From NCBI RefSeq assembly GCF_900111795.1, contig NZ_FOJQ01000012.1, forward strand, positions 1 to 56,412: a stretch of DNA of 56,412 nucleotides. Direction: 5' to 3'. The DNA is from Anoxybacillus pushchinoensis (GTDB lineage: Bacteria; Bacillota; Bacilli; Bacillales; Anoxybacillaceae). The stretch's first letter is position 1; each line of letters opens with the position of its first letter. The translations under genes and the position numbers were made by a program. Under the pieces are notes generated by a model that saw only the letters and a program-made list of their open reading frames with translations, did no database searches and was not told where the DNA came from. Shown in pieces: positions 1 through 7,702 of this stretch.

Positions 1-89
1 ATATTAAAAACGAAGCGATTAGGCTTCTTAACCGCAGGAACTGTGGGGATCGCCTACTAAATAACCGAAAAAACTTTCGGTGTTCGTAG
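1..89 (+). CDS. tnpB: TnpB RNA-guided nuclease, C-terminal end only (partial)
   Basis: In the frame starting at base 3 this encodes the last 28 residues of a TnpB, beginning [11 protein letters not shown] and ending NFRCS with TAG at 87-89. It is identical to the C-terminus of the complete TnpB at 40107-41261. The catalytic residues and zinc finger lie upstream of the window. TnpB is an RuvC-type nuclease guided by an omega RNA read from the element's right end. Whether this copy is intact cannot be judged. Confidence 0.85.
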   Translation, partial: IKNEAIRLLNRRNCGDRLLNNRKNFRCS

Positions 90-125
90 GAATCCACTAT
101 GGCTTTAGCCTAGTGGTAGTTCAAT
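20..125 (+). ncRNA. Omega RNA scaffold region of copy A
   Basis: The scaffold of IS605-type TnpB elements normally covers the tnpB 3' end and the right end, with the guide read from the flank beyond. Seen here: the ACCGAAA/TTTCGGT hairpin (64-81), the CCTAC/GTAGG outer pair and the CCACTA/TAGTGG hairpin (94-116) with inner GGCT/AGCC. The predicted guide starts near base 124-126 and would be the antisense of the fnr 3' coding end. The 5' limit is a guess. Confidence 0.6.
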
Positions 126-804
126 TCATATTGCATACGTCAATGGGGCAACCTTCGCAACGAATTTCATCTTTTAAAAACTGCAAATCGTGAATCGTTA
201 TTTTTCCTTTGTGGACAGAGATGATTTTTAGCTCTTTTAACTCTTTTAATAATCGGCTGACGACTTCGCGCGCGCTGCCGCAAAAGTTGGCAAGTTCTTG
301 ATTTGTTATCGGAACGTTGATGAGAATGCCGTCTTCTGTTTGAACGCCGTAACTGTTCGCGAGGCGGATGAGCGTAGAATAGAGCGCTCCTTTTTTTCCG
401 TGTAAAATTAAATCGCGTATTTTCGTTTGCATCCGTTGCAGTTGTAAATTGAGCCATTGCATAAATTGCAACGCAAACGCATGATCGAGCAACAATCGTT
501 CTTCGACTTGTTGTTTATGAATGACAGCTAACGTCCCCGCTTCCACCATTTTCGCACTTACCGTACATGTGCACGCCAATTGAAACGGAACGATCTCCCC
601 GAACGCATCCCCTTGCTCGCAAATGCGCAGCGATAGTTCGCGCCCTTCATCTGTCGTTTTGCTCAACTGCACTTTTCCTGCACATACGACATATAGTTCG
701 CTCGCCACTTCTCCTTCCCGAAACACATATTCTCCTTTTTGCATATCGATCATATGATGAGGAAAGGAAAGAAGGTCGGATAAGGAGATCGGTTGAATAG
801 TCAT
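121..804 (-). CDS. fnr: Fnr-type oxygen-responsive Crp/Fnr family regulator
   Basis: A Crp/Fnr regulator of 227 residues with an N-terminal cyclic-nucleotide-binding-type beta barrel (about residues 20-120), a long dimer helix and a C-terminal helix-turn-helix (TNQELANFCGSAREVVSRLL). Its tail carries C-x2-C-x4-C (Cys216, Cys219, Cys224). This matches the C-terminal Fe-S ligands known for Bacillus Fnr, and three residues follow the last Cys as there. So it is likely the anaerobic activator of nitrate respiration genes. The start is the ATG at 804, preceded by AAAGGTGG; an in-frame upstream ATG at 852 lies inside the neighbouring element. The stop TGA is formed by the right end of copy A. Only about 33 bp separate the start from element C, leaving no room for a native promoter. 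Confidence 0.88.
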   Translation of the reverse strand: MTIQPISLSDLLSFPHHMIDMQKGEYVFREGEVASELYVVCAGKVQLSKTTDEGRELSLRICEQGDAFGEIVPFQLACTCTVSAKMVEAGTLAVIHKQQVEERLLLDHAFALQFMQWLNLQLQRMQTKIRDLILHGKKGALYSTLIRLANSYGVQTEDGILINVPITNQELANFCGSAREVVSRLLKELKELKIISVHKGKITIHDLQFLKDEIRCEGCPIDVCNMN

Positions 805-837
805 ACAATAACCACCTTTACTGTTCTCTAGTTTCAG

Positions 838-960
838 TGAACTACCCTCCACTTACCACCCTTTCGAGTTGCTTGAAGTGGGGGCTTCTCGGGTAATCCT
901 GTCTCATGACAGAAAATTGACCGAGCTAACCCTCCTGTTCCAGGAGTTTGTATTTTCATG
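838..960 (-). ncRNA. Omega RNA scaffold region of copy C
   Basis: The tnpB 3' end and right end fold into several stems: CTCCTG/CAGGAG (932-946), CTGTC/GACAG (899-912) nested in CTCGG/CCGAG (888-925), and CCACTT/AAGTGG (849-881). This arrangement fits a TnpB omega RNA. The guide would be read from 837 downwards, the fnr 5' untranslated leader. RNA ends are inferred. Confidence 0.6.
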
Positions 961-2074
961 CTAATGCTAACAAGCACAATCCTTCTTTTTTGATATTAAT
1001 TGCTGAATTATAATCACGGTCTAATACTAAGCCACAAATACATTTATATACACGTTCGGACAATGGCATTTCTTTTTCGTTTCCACAACGGGAACATTTT
1101 TTTGTCGAGGGAAACCATTTGCTTATTTTTACAAGCTGTTTTCCTTGTTCTTTTAACTTGTATTCCAAGAAAGTGGTGAACATACCCCAGCCGTTATCAT
1201 GAACGCTTTTTCCAAAGTTGAGGGCTTGAGACATGCTTTTCATGTCTAAGTCCTCAACAATCACAGCGTCATAGTTTGCGGCTAATTCTTTTGACTTGTG
1301 ATGAAGAAAGTTTCTGCGCTGATTAGCTGTCTTTTCATACAGCTTAGCTACTTTCAGACGTTGTTTTTCCCATCTTGTAGAACCTTTCTTTCTTCGGGAA
1401 AGTATTCGTTGTGCTTTTGCTAATTTGTCTAAAGCTTGACGATAGTAACGTGGGTAATTGGCTTTCTCACCTCGTTCACTATCGACATATAGACCATCCA
1501 TCACAAAATCTAAACCAACTACTTTCTGAATCTTTACTGTACTGATATTTTTCTCATATTCTGTCAAAATCGAAATATAATATTTACCTGTCTTTGTTTT
1601 AGAAATTGTACAAGATTTGATTTTGTAATCAGCAGGTATTTCTCTATGCTGTTTCACTCTTATTGGCTTTTTGATTTTTGGCAGTTTGATATAACCATTC
1701 TCTAGCTTAATATTGTCGTTGACCATGTTGGTTGTGTAAGATTGTTTCTTTTTCTTGGTCTTGAATTTAGGGAACTCTGCACGACCTTCAAAAAAGTTCT
1801 CATAAGCATTTTGTAAATGGATTTGTGCATTGGCTAAAGCTAAAGAATCCACTTCTTTTGGGAACGGAAATTCATTCTTATACTTCGCTGGGGTGGGAAA
1901 CTTTTGTTCTTTAAGCGCCTCTTTGTCGTCTTTGAACTTTTCATATATTTCTTTACGTTCTGCCAGCATCTTGTTGTAGATAAAACGAACGCAGCCAAAC
2001 GTTTTTGCCAATAACTCTTCCTGTTCTTTATTTGGATATAAGCGAAATTTGAATGCTTTGTTTTGCTTGGTCAT
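956..2074 (-). CDS. tnpB: TnpB RNA-guided nuclease (copy C)
   Basis: An intact 372-residue TnpB of the IS200/IS605 superfamily. RuvC-type acidic residues are visible in VVGLDF, VIVEDLDM and DRDYNSAIN. A zinc finger (CSRCG ... CICG) lies between the last two, near the C-terminus. An N-terminal helix-turn-helix region follows MTKQNKAFKFRLYPN. The ATG at 2074 is preceded by GTGAGGTG. The nuclease acts with an omega RNA from the element's right end to cut at matching sites and promote element retention. No TnpA is adjacent, so movement would need it in trans. Confidence 0.93.
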   Translation of the reverse strand: MTKQNKAFKFRLYPNKEQEELLAKTFGCVRFIYNKMLAERKEIYEKFKDDKEALKEQKFPTPAKYKNEFPFPKEVDSLALANAQIHLQNAYENFFEGRAEFPKFKTKKKKQSYTTNMVNDNIKLENGYIKLPKIKKPIRVKQHREIPADYKIKSCTISKTKTGKYYISILTEYEKNISTVKIQKVVGLDFVMDGLYVDSERGEKANYPRYYRQALDKLAKAQRILSRRKKGSTRWEKQRLKVAKLYEKTANQRRNFLHHKSKELAANYDAVIVEDLDMKSMSQALNFGKSVHDNGWGMFTTFLEYKLKEQGKQLVKISKWFPSTKKCSRCGNEKEMPLSERVYKCICGLVLDRDYNSAINIKKEGLCLLALA

Positions 2075-2320
2075 ACCAATTCACCTCACTTCAGCCCTTG
2101 ACTTTCAATATTAATAATATCAACTCTCTTATATATCTAATACTGATTATGACAAAATCTTTGGCTAACGCCAACCGAAATTCATCTCCCCACTTATCGT
2201 TGGGCTATCGCCCTTCACACGCTTGAAGTTGGGGACTTCTTTCGGAAATGATGTTAAAAAGAAAAAAAAAGATGACGTCAATATATGGAACATAAAAATA
2301 AAAAATATTTAAATATACAT

Positions 2321-2349
2321 TTGATTTTATTTTTATGCAGTATTATAAT
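2321..2349 (+). promoter_or_regulatory. Promoter of the arg operon with candidate ArgR/AhrC operator
   Basis: TTGATT (2321-2326), a 17-bp spacer and TATAAT (2344-2349) form a good sigma-A promoter about 45 bp before argC. The spacer TTATTTTTATGCAG and the upstream CATAAAAATAAAAAAT resemble halves of AhrC ARG boxes (CATGAATAAAAATTCA type). Arginine repression is therefore likely. The box assignment is by eye. Confidence 0.65.
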
Positions 2350-2393
2350 GATAACTAAATTTACAACATATATAGAAAGTGGGGAACGGGGAA

Positions 2394-3419
2394 ATGAAAG
2401 TCTCCATTATCGGAGCGACAGGCTATGGAGGAGTTGAGCTCGTTCGCTTATTGCAACATCATCCGTACATGCGCGTCGTTTCCGTTCATTCATCTTCACA
2501 AGCAGGTGTTTCGCTTCGTGATGTGTATCCGCATATGGAAGGTTCATTTGTTTTGCGCGATCTTCGTATGGATGATATAGAGGGCGATCTCGTTTTTTTA
2601 GCGACGCCGCCCGGTGTATCGAGCGAATGGACACCAAAGTTGCTTGCGGCAGGGTATAAAGTCATTGATTTATCTGGAGACTTTCGTTTGCGTGACGGGA
2701 GCGTCTATGCGAAGTGGTATAAAAGGCAGGCGCCGAACGAGGAGCTACTAAAACAGGCGGTGTACGGGCTGACCGAGTGGAATCGCGACCGCATTGCGAC
2801 GGCGAGCTTAATCGCTAATCCAGGCTGCTATCCGACAGCGACGTTGCTCGGGTTAGCACCGCTCGTCATTGAAAAATGGATCGTGCCGCATCGCGTCATT
2901 ATAGATGCGAAATCGGGCGTGTCCGGCGCAGGACGAGGAGTATCCCTTGGCGTTCATTTTTCGGAAACGAATGAAAACGTAAAAATATACAAAGTGAATA
3001 CACATCAACATATTCCTGAAATTGAACAAATGTTATGCGACTGGAATGAACAAATGGATCCGGTGACGTTTAGCACCCATTTAATTCCGATGACGCGCGG
3101 CATTATGGCGACGATGTATGCGGAAGCCGCGCGCCCATTGTCGCTTGAAAGAATAATAGAATTATACAAAGAAACGTATAAACATTGCCCGTTCGTACGC
3201 GTTCGGGAGGCAGGATCTTTTCCGTGTACGAAAGACGTGTACGGTTCGAACTATTGCGATATTGGGCTTGCTTACGATAAACGAACAAATCGCATTACTG
3301 TTGTGAGCGTAATCGATAATTTAGTTAAAGGGGCGGCAGGGCAGGCCGTTCAAAACGCCAACGTCATGTGTGGATGGGACGAACAAACCGGGTTGACATC
3401 GATGCCTATGTATCCGTAA
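2394..3419 (+). CDS. argC: N-acetyl-gamma-glutamyl-phosphate reductase
   Basis: ArgC reduces N-acetylglutamyl phosphate to the semialdehyde with NADPH, the third step of ornithine synthesis. The 341-residue protein starts MKVSIIGATGYGG (Rossmann nucleotide site) and has the catalytic cysteine in ANPGCYPT (Cys145). The family-typical length favours the ATG at 2394 over an in-frame GTG 15 bp upstream. It is the first gene of argCJBD-carAB-argF, with argJ beginning 14 bp after its stop. Confidence 0.95.
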   Translation: MKVSIIGATGYGGVELVRLLQHHPYMRVVSVHSSSQAGVSLRDVYPHMEGSFVLRDLRMDDIEGDLVFLATPPGVSSEWTPKLLAAGYKVIDLSGDFRLRDGSVYAKWYKRQAPNEELLKQAVYGLTEWNRDRIATASLIANPGCYPTATLLGLAPLVIEKWIVPHRVIIDAKSGVSGAGRGVSLGVHFSETNENVKIYKVNTHQHIPEIEQMLCDWNEQMDPVTFSTHLIPMTRGIMATMYAEAARPLSLERIIELYKETYKHCPFVRVREAGSFPCTKDVYGSNYCDIGLAYDKRTNRITVVSVIDNLVKGAAGQAVQNANVMCGWDEQTGLTSMPMYP

Positions 3420-3433
3420 AAGAGGTGGAAAAA

Positions 3434-4660
3434 ATGATGATCGTTGAAGAAAAAGTGAAATATATGGCAGATGGAACAATTGTAACGCCAAAAGGTTTTC
3501 GCGCGGCTGGCATTCATGCAGGATTGCGTTATACGAAAAAAGATTTAGGTGTGATCGTTTGCGATGTGCCAGCCTCATGTGCAGCTGTATACACTCAAAA
3601 CGTGTTTCAAGCTGCTCCGTTACAAGTGACGAAAGAGAGCATCGCTGTTGAAAATAAGTTGCAAGCCGTTATCGTCAATAGCGCCTATGCTAACGCATGT
3701 ACGGGCGAACAAGGGCTAAAAGATGCGTACGACATGCGCAAATGGTGTGCGGAAGCGTTCGGGCTTCATGAACATCTCGTCGCTGTCGCATCGACGGGAG
3801 TGATCGGCGAACGGTTACCGATCGAAAAAATTCGCGCGAGCATTCCGAAGCTTGAACCGACGGCACAATGGAGCGGGGCGGTCGATTTTCAAACAGCCAT
3901 TTTAACGACCGATCTTGTCATGAAAAAAACGTGTTATGAAACGGTGATCGACGGCCAAGTTGTGACGGTTGCGGGAGCGGCGAAAGGATCGGGGATGATT
4001 CATCCGAATATGGCGACGATGCTTGCTTTCATTACGACCGATGCGAACGTTCCGTCAGACGTGCTACAACATGCGCTTCGCTCGATTACAAACGTGTCGT
4101 TTAACCAAATTACCGTCGATGGCGAAACGTCAACGAACGATATGGTGATCGTCATGGCGAGCGGATTAGCGGGCAACGAGCCGCTTTCTCCTCAGCATCC
4201 CGATTGGGCGAATTTTTATGAAGCTCTTCGTAAAACGTGCGAACATTTAGCAAAACAAATTGCCCGCGACGGAGAAGGGGCGACGAAGTTAATTGAAGCG
4301 CGCGTCAAAGGAGCGCGGACAGACGAAGAAGCGAAATGGGCCGCGAAACATATTGTCGGTTCGAATTTAGTGAAAACAGCGGTATACGGGGCGGATGCGA
4401 ATTGGGGACGCATTATCGGAGCGATTGGTCATAGCGGGGCATTCGTCAACCCGAACGATGTGGACGTATGGATCGGTTCAGTTCACATGTTAAAGCAGAG
4501 CGAACCGGTGCCGTTTTGTGAAGAAGAAGCGAAAGCAGCTTTAATGGAAGACGTTGTCGTCATTACGGTAGATTTGCATGTCGGTGACGGGGAAGGCGTC
4601 GCGTGGGGCTGTGATTTAACGTACGACTACATTAAAATTAATGCAAGCTATCGGACGTAA
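3434..4660 (+). CDS. argJ: Bifunctional ornithine acetyltransferase / N-acetylglutamate synthase
   Basis: ArgJ recycles the acetyl group from N-acetylornithine to glutamate and can also make N-acetylglutamate from acetyl-CoA. The 408-residue precursor self-cleaves before the threonine of the ATML motif, seen in HPNMATMLAF (Thr195), giving alpha and beta chains. The start is the ATG at 3434 after AGAGGTGG; a second ATG follows directly and could also serve. The C-terminal GCDLTYDYIKINASYRT is typical of the family. Confidence 0.95.
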   Translation: MMIVEEKVKYMADGTIVTPKGFRAAGIHAGLRYTKKDLGVIVCDVPASCAAVYTQNVFQAAPLQVTKESIAVENKLQAVIVNSAYANACTGEQGLKDAYDMRKWCAEAFGLHEHLVAVASTGVIGERLPIEKIRASIPKLEPTAQWSGAVDFQTAILTTDLVMKKTCYETVIDGQVVTVAGAAKGSGMIHPNMATMLAFITTDANVPSDVLQHALRSITNVSFNQITVDGETSTNDMVIVMASGLAGNEPLSPQHPDWANFYEALRKTCEHLAKQIARDGEGATKLIEARVKGARTDEEAKWAAKHIVGSNLVKTAVYGADANWGRIIGAIGHSGAFVNPNDVDVWIGSVHMLKQSEPVPFCEEEAKAALMEDVVVITVDLHVGDGEGVAWGCDLTYDYIKINASYRT

Positions 4661-4666
4661 GGGGGA

Positions 4667-5431
4667 ATGAGTGTGATTGTGATCAAATGCGGCGGTAGCG
4701 TGCTTCATGAATTATCCCCAGCCTTTTTTACGAGCGTGCAACAGTTAAGAAGAAGCGGAATAGATGTTGTCATCGTCCATGGAGGTGGTCCGGATATCGG
4801 GCAGCTCCTTCACGCGCTGAACATTCCGTCCGAATTTGTTAACGGATTGCGGAAAACGACAAAAGAAGTGTTGCACGTTGTAGAAATGGTGTTAAATGGA
4901 AAGGTGAACAAAACGCTCGTCTCTCTTTTACAAACAAATGACATTCGCGCGGTAGGGTTATCGGGTGTTGATGACAAGTTGTTGCAAGCAAAACCGATCG
5001 ATGTACAAACGCTCGGTTATGTTGGGGAAGTTGTACACGTTCACGCGCATATTATCCATACGTTGTTGCGCCACGCATACGTTCCTGTCATCGCGCCGAT
5101 CGGTGTAGATGAACATGGTCAAACGTATAACATTAATGCAGATACGGCGGCGGCAGCAATAGCGCAGGCGCTTTCGGCTGACAAACTCGTTTTTGTAACG
5201 GATGTCGCCGGCATTTTAAACAATGGCGAAGTTGTCAAAGAAGCGACAGCCCAAATGGTTGAAGCGATGATTGCCGATGGGACGATTTCAGGAGGGATGA
5301 TTCCAAAAGTGAAAGCTGCCCTTCATGCGCTTCACTCGGTCAATGAGGTGGCCATCGTAAGCGGAAAAGTTCCATTTTATGAACATGGCACGTGGCATGG
5401 AACGATGATGAAGAAAGAGGTGTATGTATGA
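4667..5431 (+). CDS. argB: Acetylglutamate kinase
   Basis: ArgB phosphorylates N-acetylglutamate, the second step of the cyclic arginine pathway. The 254-residue protein belongs to the amino acid kinase family. Visible are IKCGGSVL at the N-terminus, VHGGGPDI (the glycine loop), [12 protein letters not shown] and the C-terminal SGGMIPKV segment. AAGGGGG precedes the ATG. Its stop overlaps the argD start by ATGA, so the two are translationally coupled. Confidence 0.95.
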   Translation: MSVIVIKCGGSVLHELSPAFFTSVQQLRRSGIDVVIVHGGGPDIGQLLHALNIPSEFVNGLRKTTKEVLHVVEMVLNGKVNKTLVSLLQTNDIRAVGLSGVDDKLLQAKPIDVQTLGYVGEVVHVHAHIIHTLLRHAYVPVIAPIGVDEHGQTYNINADTAAAAIAQALSADKLVFVTDVAGILNNGEVVKEATAQMVEAMIADGTISGGMIPKVKAALHALHSVNEVAIVSGKVPFYEHGTWHGTMMKKEVYV

Positions 5432-6585
5432 TTTTTCCAACATATCAACGGTTTCCGATTACCGTTGCAAAAGCGGAAGGAACGAAAATCATCGCAACGG
5501 ACGGAAAACAGTATATCGATTTTATTGCCGGCATTGCGGTATGCAATCTCGGCCATCGCCATCCCGCTGTTCAGCAAGCGCTAGCGGAGCAGCTAAATGA
5601 AGTATGGCACGTGTCCAATTTGTTTCATCTTCCACTTCAAGAAGAAGTTGCCTCCCTTCTCGTTCAACATTCCGTCGGGGATGCGGTGTTTTTTTGCAAT
5701 AGCGGGGCAGAGGCGAACGAAGCGGCGATCAAGCTAGCACGTAAACATACTGGACGCTCAAAAATCATTACGTGTGAACAGTCGTTTCACGGGCGCACGT
5801 TTGCGACGATGTCGGCAACAGGGCAGGCGAAAATTCATGACGGATTCGGTCCGTTGTTACCGACGTTCGCTTATGTGCCGTTTAACGATATTGATGCGCT
5901 TGAGAAGGAAATGGACGAAACGGTGGCAGCTGTCATGGTGGAAGTCGTGCAAGGAGAAGGCGGCGTCGTCGTCGGTGAAAAGTCGTTTTTGCAGGCGGCA
6001 GAGCAGCTTTGTCAAACATATGGCGCATTGCTTATTGTTGATGAAGTGCAAACAGGGATCGGGCGAACGGGAACGTTGTTCGCTTACGAGCAGTTTCATA
6101 TTTCGCCGGATGTCATTACCGTTGCGAAAGGATTAGGAAGCGGTTTTCCTGTCGGAGCGATGATCGGGAAAAAACATGTCATTCCGACGTTTAGCGCAGG
6201 TGTGCACGGCTCGACGTTTGGCGGAAACGCCTTAGCGATGGCAGCAGCGAAAGCGACGCTTAACATCGTCACACAGCCTTCATTTTTACAAGACGTGCGT
6301 GAAAAAGGAACGTATTTTCACGAGCAATTAAAAAAGGTGCTTGAACATATCCATATCGTTACGCATGTGCGCGGGTTGGGGCTTATGGTCGGCATAGCGT
6401 GCAACGAACAAGTGACAAACATATTGCCGCATATTCATGAAAGAGGACTGCTAGTTTTAGCGGCGGGACCGAACGTCATTCGTTTATTGCCACCGCTCAC
6501 CGTAACGAAGGAAGAGATCGATGAAGCAGTCAACATATTACAAGAGGCGTTAACATCGTATGAACGTGATTTTTTATATGTATAA
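5428..6585 (+). CDS. argD: N-acetylornithine aminotransferase
   Basis: A PLP-dependent class III aminotransferase of 385 residues that converts N-acetylglutamate semialdehyde to N-acetylornithine. Seen: [40 protein letters not shown] (PLP-interacting Asp) and the lysine-containing [11 protein letters not shown]. Start chosen at 5428 ([11 protein letters not shown]), overlapping the argB stop and following AAAGAGGTG. Confidence 0.95.
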   Translation: MIFPTYQRFPITVAKAEGTKIIATDGKQYIDFIAGIAVCNLGHRHPAVQQALAEQLNEVWHVSNLFHLPLQEEVASLLVQHSVGDAVFFCNSGAEANEAAIKLARKHTGRSKIITCEQSFHGRTFATMSATGQAKIHDGFGPLLPTFAYVPFNDIDALEKEMDETVAAVMVEVVQGEGGVVVGEKSFLQAAEQLCQTYGALLIVDEVQTGIGRTGTLFAYEQFHISPDVITVAKGLGSGFPVGAMIGKKHVIPTFSAGVHGSTFGGNALAMAAAKATLNIVTQPSFLQDVREKGTYFHEQLKKVLEHIHIVTHVRGLGLMVGIACNEQVTNILPHIHERGLLVLAAGPNVIRLLPPLTVTKEEIDEAVNILQEALTSYERDFLYV

Positions 6586-6634
6586 ATGAATAAAAATTCT
6601 TTTTGTTTAATAAACATTCGTTTGGGGTGTGAAC

Positions 6635-7702
6635 ATGGAAGCGTATGTACATTTGCAAAACGGCAAAACGTTTGCTGGGAAACTAGAAACGGCGTGGACG
6701 GGGGATGTTTCTGGCGAAGTCGTCTTTTTTACAGGAATGACAGGGTATCAAGAAGTGTTGACTGATCCATCGTATAAAAACCAAATCATCGTGTTTACGT
6801 ATCCGTTGATCGGCAATTACGGAGTGAACGAAGTTGATTTTGAAAGCAAACATCCGCATGTGAAGGCGGTGATCGTCTATGAAGCGGAGGAAACAGGCTA
6901 TCATTACGAAGCGGCATATAGTCTCAAACAATATTTGCAAAAATGGAACGTTCCGCTCGTTAGCCACGTCGATACGCGAGCATTAGTAAAACAAATTCGA
7001 GAACATGGGGCGATGCCTGCCGTTATTTCGTTACGTGAAACGGCAGTGGTGCAAATGGAAGAACAACATCCTGTTCCACTCGTCAGCACATCGGACGTCG
7101 AAACGTACGGAAGTGGCGACATGCACGTTGTTTTATTTGATTTCGGATATAAAAAGTCCATCGTTCATTCGTTAATGGAGCATGGCTGTCGTGTAACCGT
7201 CGTTCCGTACAATACGACGTTACAAACAGTAGAGCAGCTCGATCCTGATGGCGTCTTGTTATCAAATGGACCCGGAGATCCGAAACAATTGTCGCCTTAT
7301 TTGCCGAATGTGTTAGCGGTCATCGAACGTTACCCGACGCTTGCGATTTGCCTTGGGCATCAACTCGTTTCGCTCGCTTATGGGGGAGATACGGAAAAAT
7401 TGAAGTTTGGGCATCGCGGGGCCAATCAGCCAGTATATGATGTGAAAACGAAAAGAGTATGGATGACATCGCAAAATCACGGCTATGTTGTCAAGGCAGA
7501 AAGTTTAGCGCATACGCCGCTTTCCGTTCGCTTTGTAAACGTCAATGACGGTTCTGTCGAAGGGGTGGCTCATGAAACGAAGCCGATTTTATGCGTGCAA
7601 TACCATCCAGAGGCACATCCTGGTCCAAACGATACACAATTTATTTTTGCCGAATTTGTCGACATGATGAAAGCAGCAAGAAAGGAGAAAGTATATGCCT
7701 AA
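6635..7702 (+). CDS. carA: Carbamoyl phosphate synthase small subunit (arginine-type)
   Basis: The glutamine amidotransferase subunit supplies ammonia to CarB for carbamoyl phosphate. The 355-residue protein has a class I amidotransferase domain in its second half, with the nucleophile in AICLGHQ (Cys239) and catalytic His-Glu in QYHPEAHPGP. Location inside the arg operon argues for the arginine-specific enzyme rather than the pyrimidine one. The start ATG at 6635 follows GGGGTG; a GTG two codons upstream is less likely. It overlaps carB by 8 bp. Confidence 0.93.
   Translation: MEAYVHLQNGKTFAGKLETAWTGDVSGEVVFFTGMTGYQEVLTDPSYKNQIIVFTYPLIGNYGVNEVDFESKHPHVKAVIVYEAEETGYHYEAAYSLKQYLQKWNVPLVSHVDTRALVKQIREHGAMPAVISLRETAVVQMEEQHPVPLVSTSDVETYGSGDMHVVLFDFGYKKSIVHSLMEHGCRVTVVPYNTTLQTVEQLDPDGVLLSNGPGDPKQLSPYLPNVLAVIERYPTLAICLGHQLVSLAYGGDTEKLKFGHRGANQPVYDVKTKRVWMTSQNHGYVVKAESLAHTPLSVRFVNVNDGSVEGVAHETKPILCVQYHPEAHPGPNDTQFIFAEFVDMMKAARKEKVYA

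Larger units (their letters stand above)
1..125 (+). mobile_element. Right end of an IS200/IS605-type TnpB element (copy A, truncated by window start)
   Basis: The first 125 bases match the last part of the complete element at 39926-41297. They contain the tnpB 3' end, then hairpins, then the terminal GTAGTTCAAT. Only three bases differ between the two copies, all in the hairpin at 94-116. The element points rightwards, and its end falls on the stop codon of the convergent fnr gene. Its left end and any tnpA lie outside the window. The exact cleavage base (after TTCA, TTCAA or TTCAAT) cannot be fixed here. Confidence 0.88.
838..2250 (-). mobile_element. IS200/IS605-type element carrying only tnpB (copy C)
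   Basis: A complete element without TnpA on the minus strand. Its right end (838-955) finishes with GTAGTTCA, as in copies A and B. Its left end contains a long stem, TCCCCAACTT against AAGTGGGGA (plus-strand arms 2226-2235 and 2187-2195), enclosing a GGGC/GCCC hairpin (2202-2213). It is inserted between fnr and the arg promoter. The TnpB sequence is clearly different from copies A and B, so two families coexist. The outer left boundary is uncertain by about 20 bp. Confidence 0.85.

Noticed and set aside
805-852. N-terminal extension of Fnr to the ATG at 852
   Set aside because: It would run into the transposon right end and lacks a ribosome site, whereas the ATG at 804 has AAAGGTGG.
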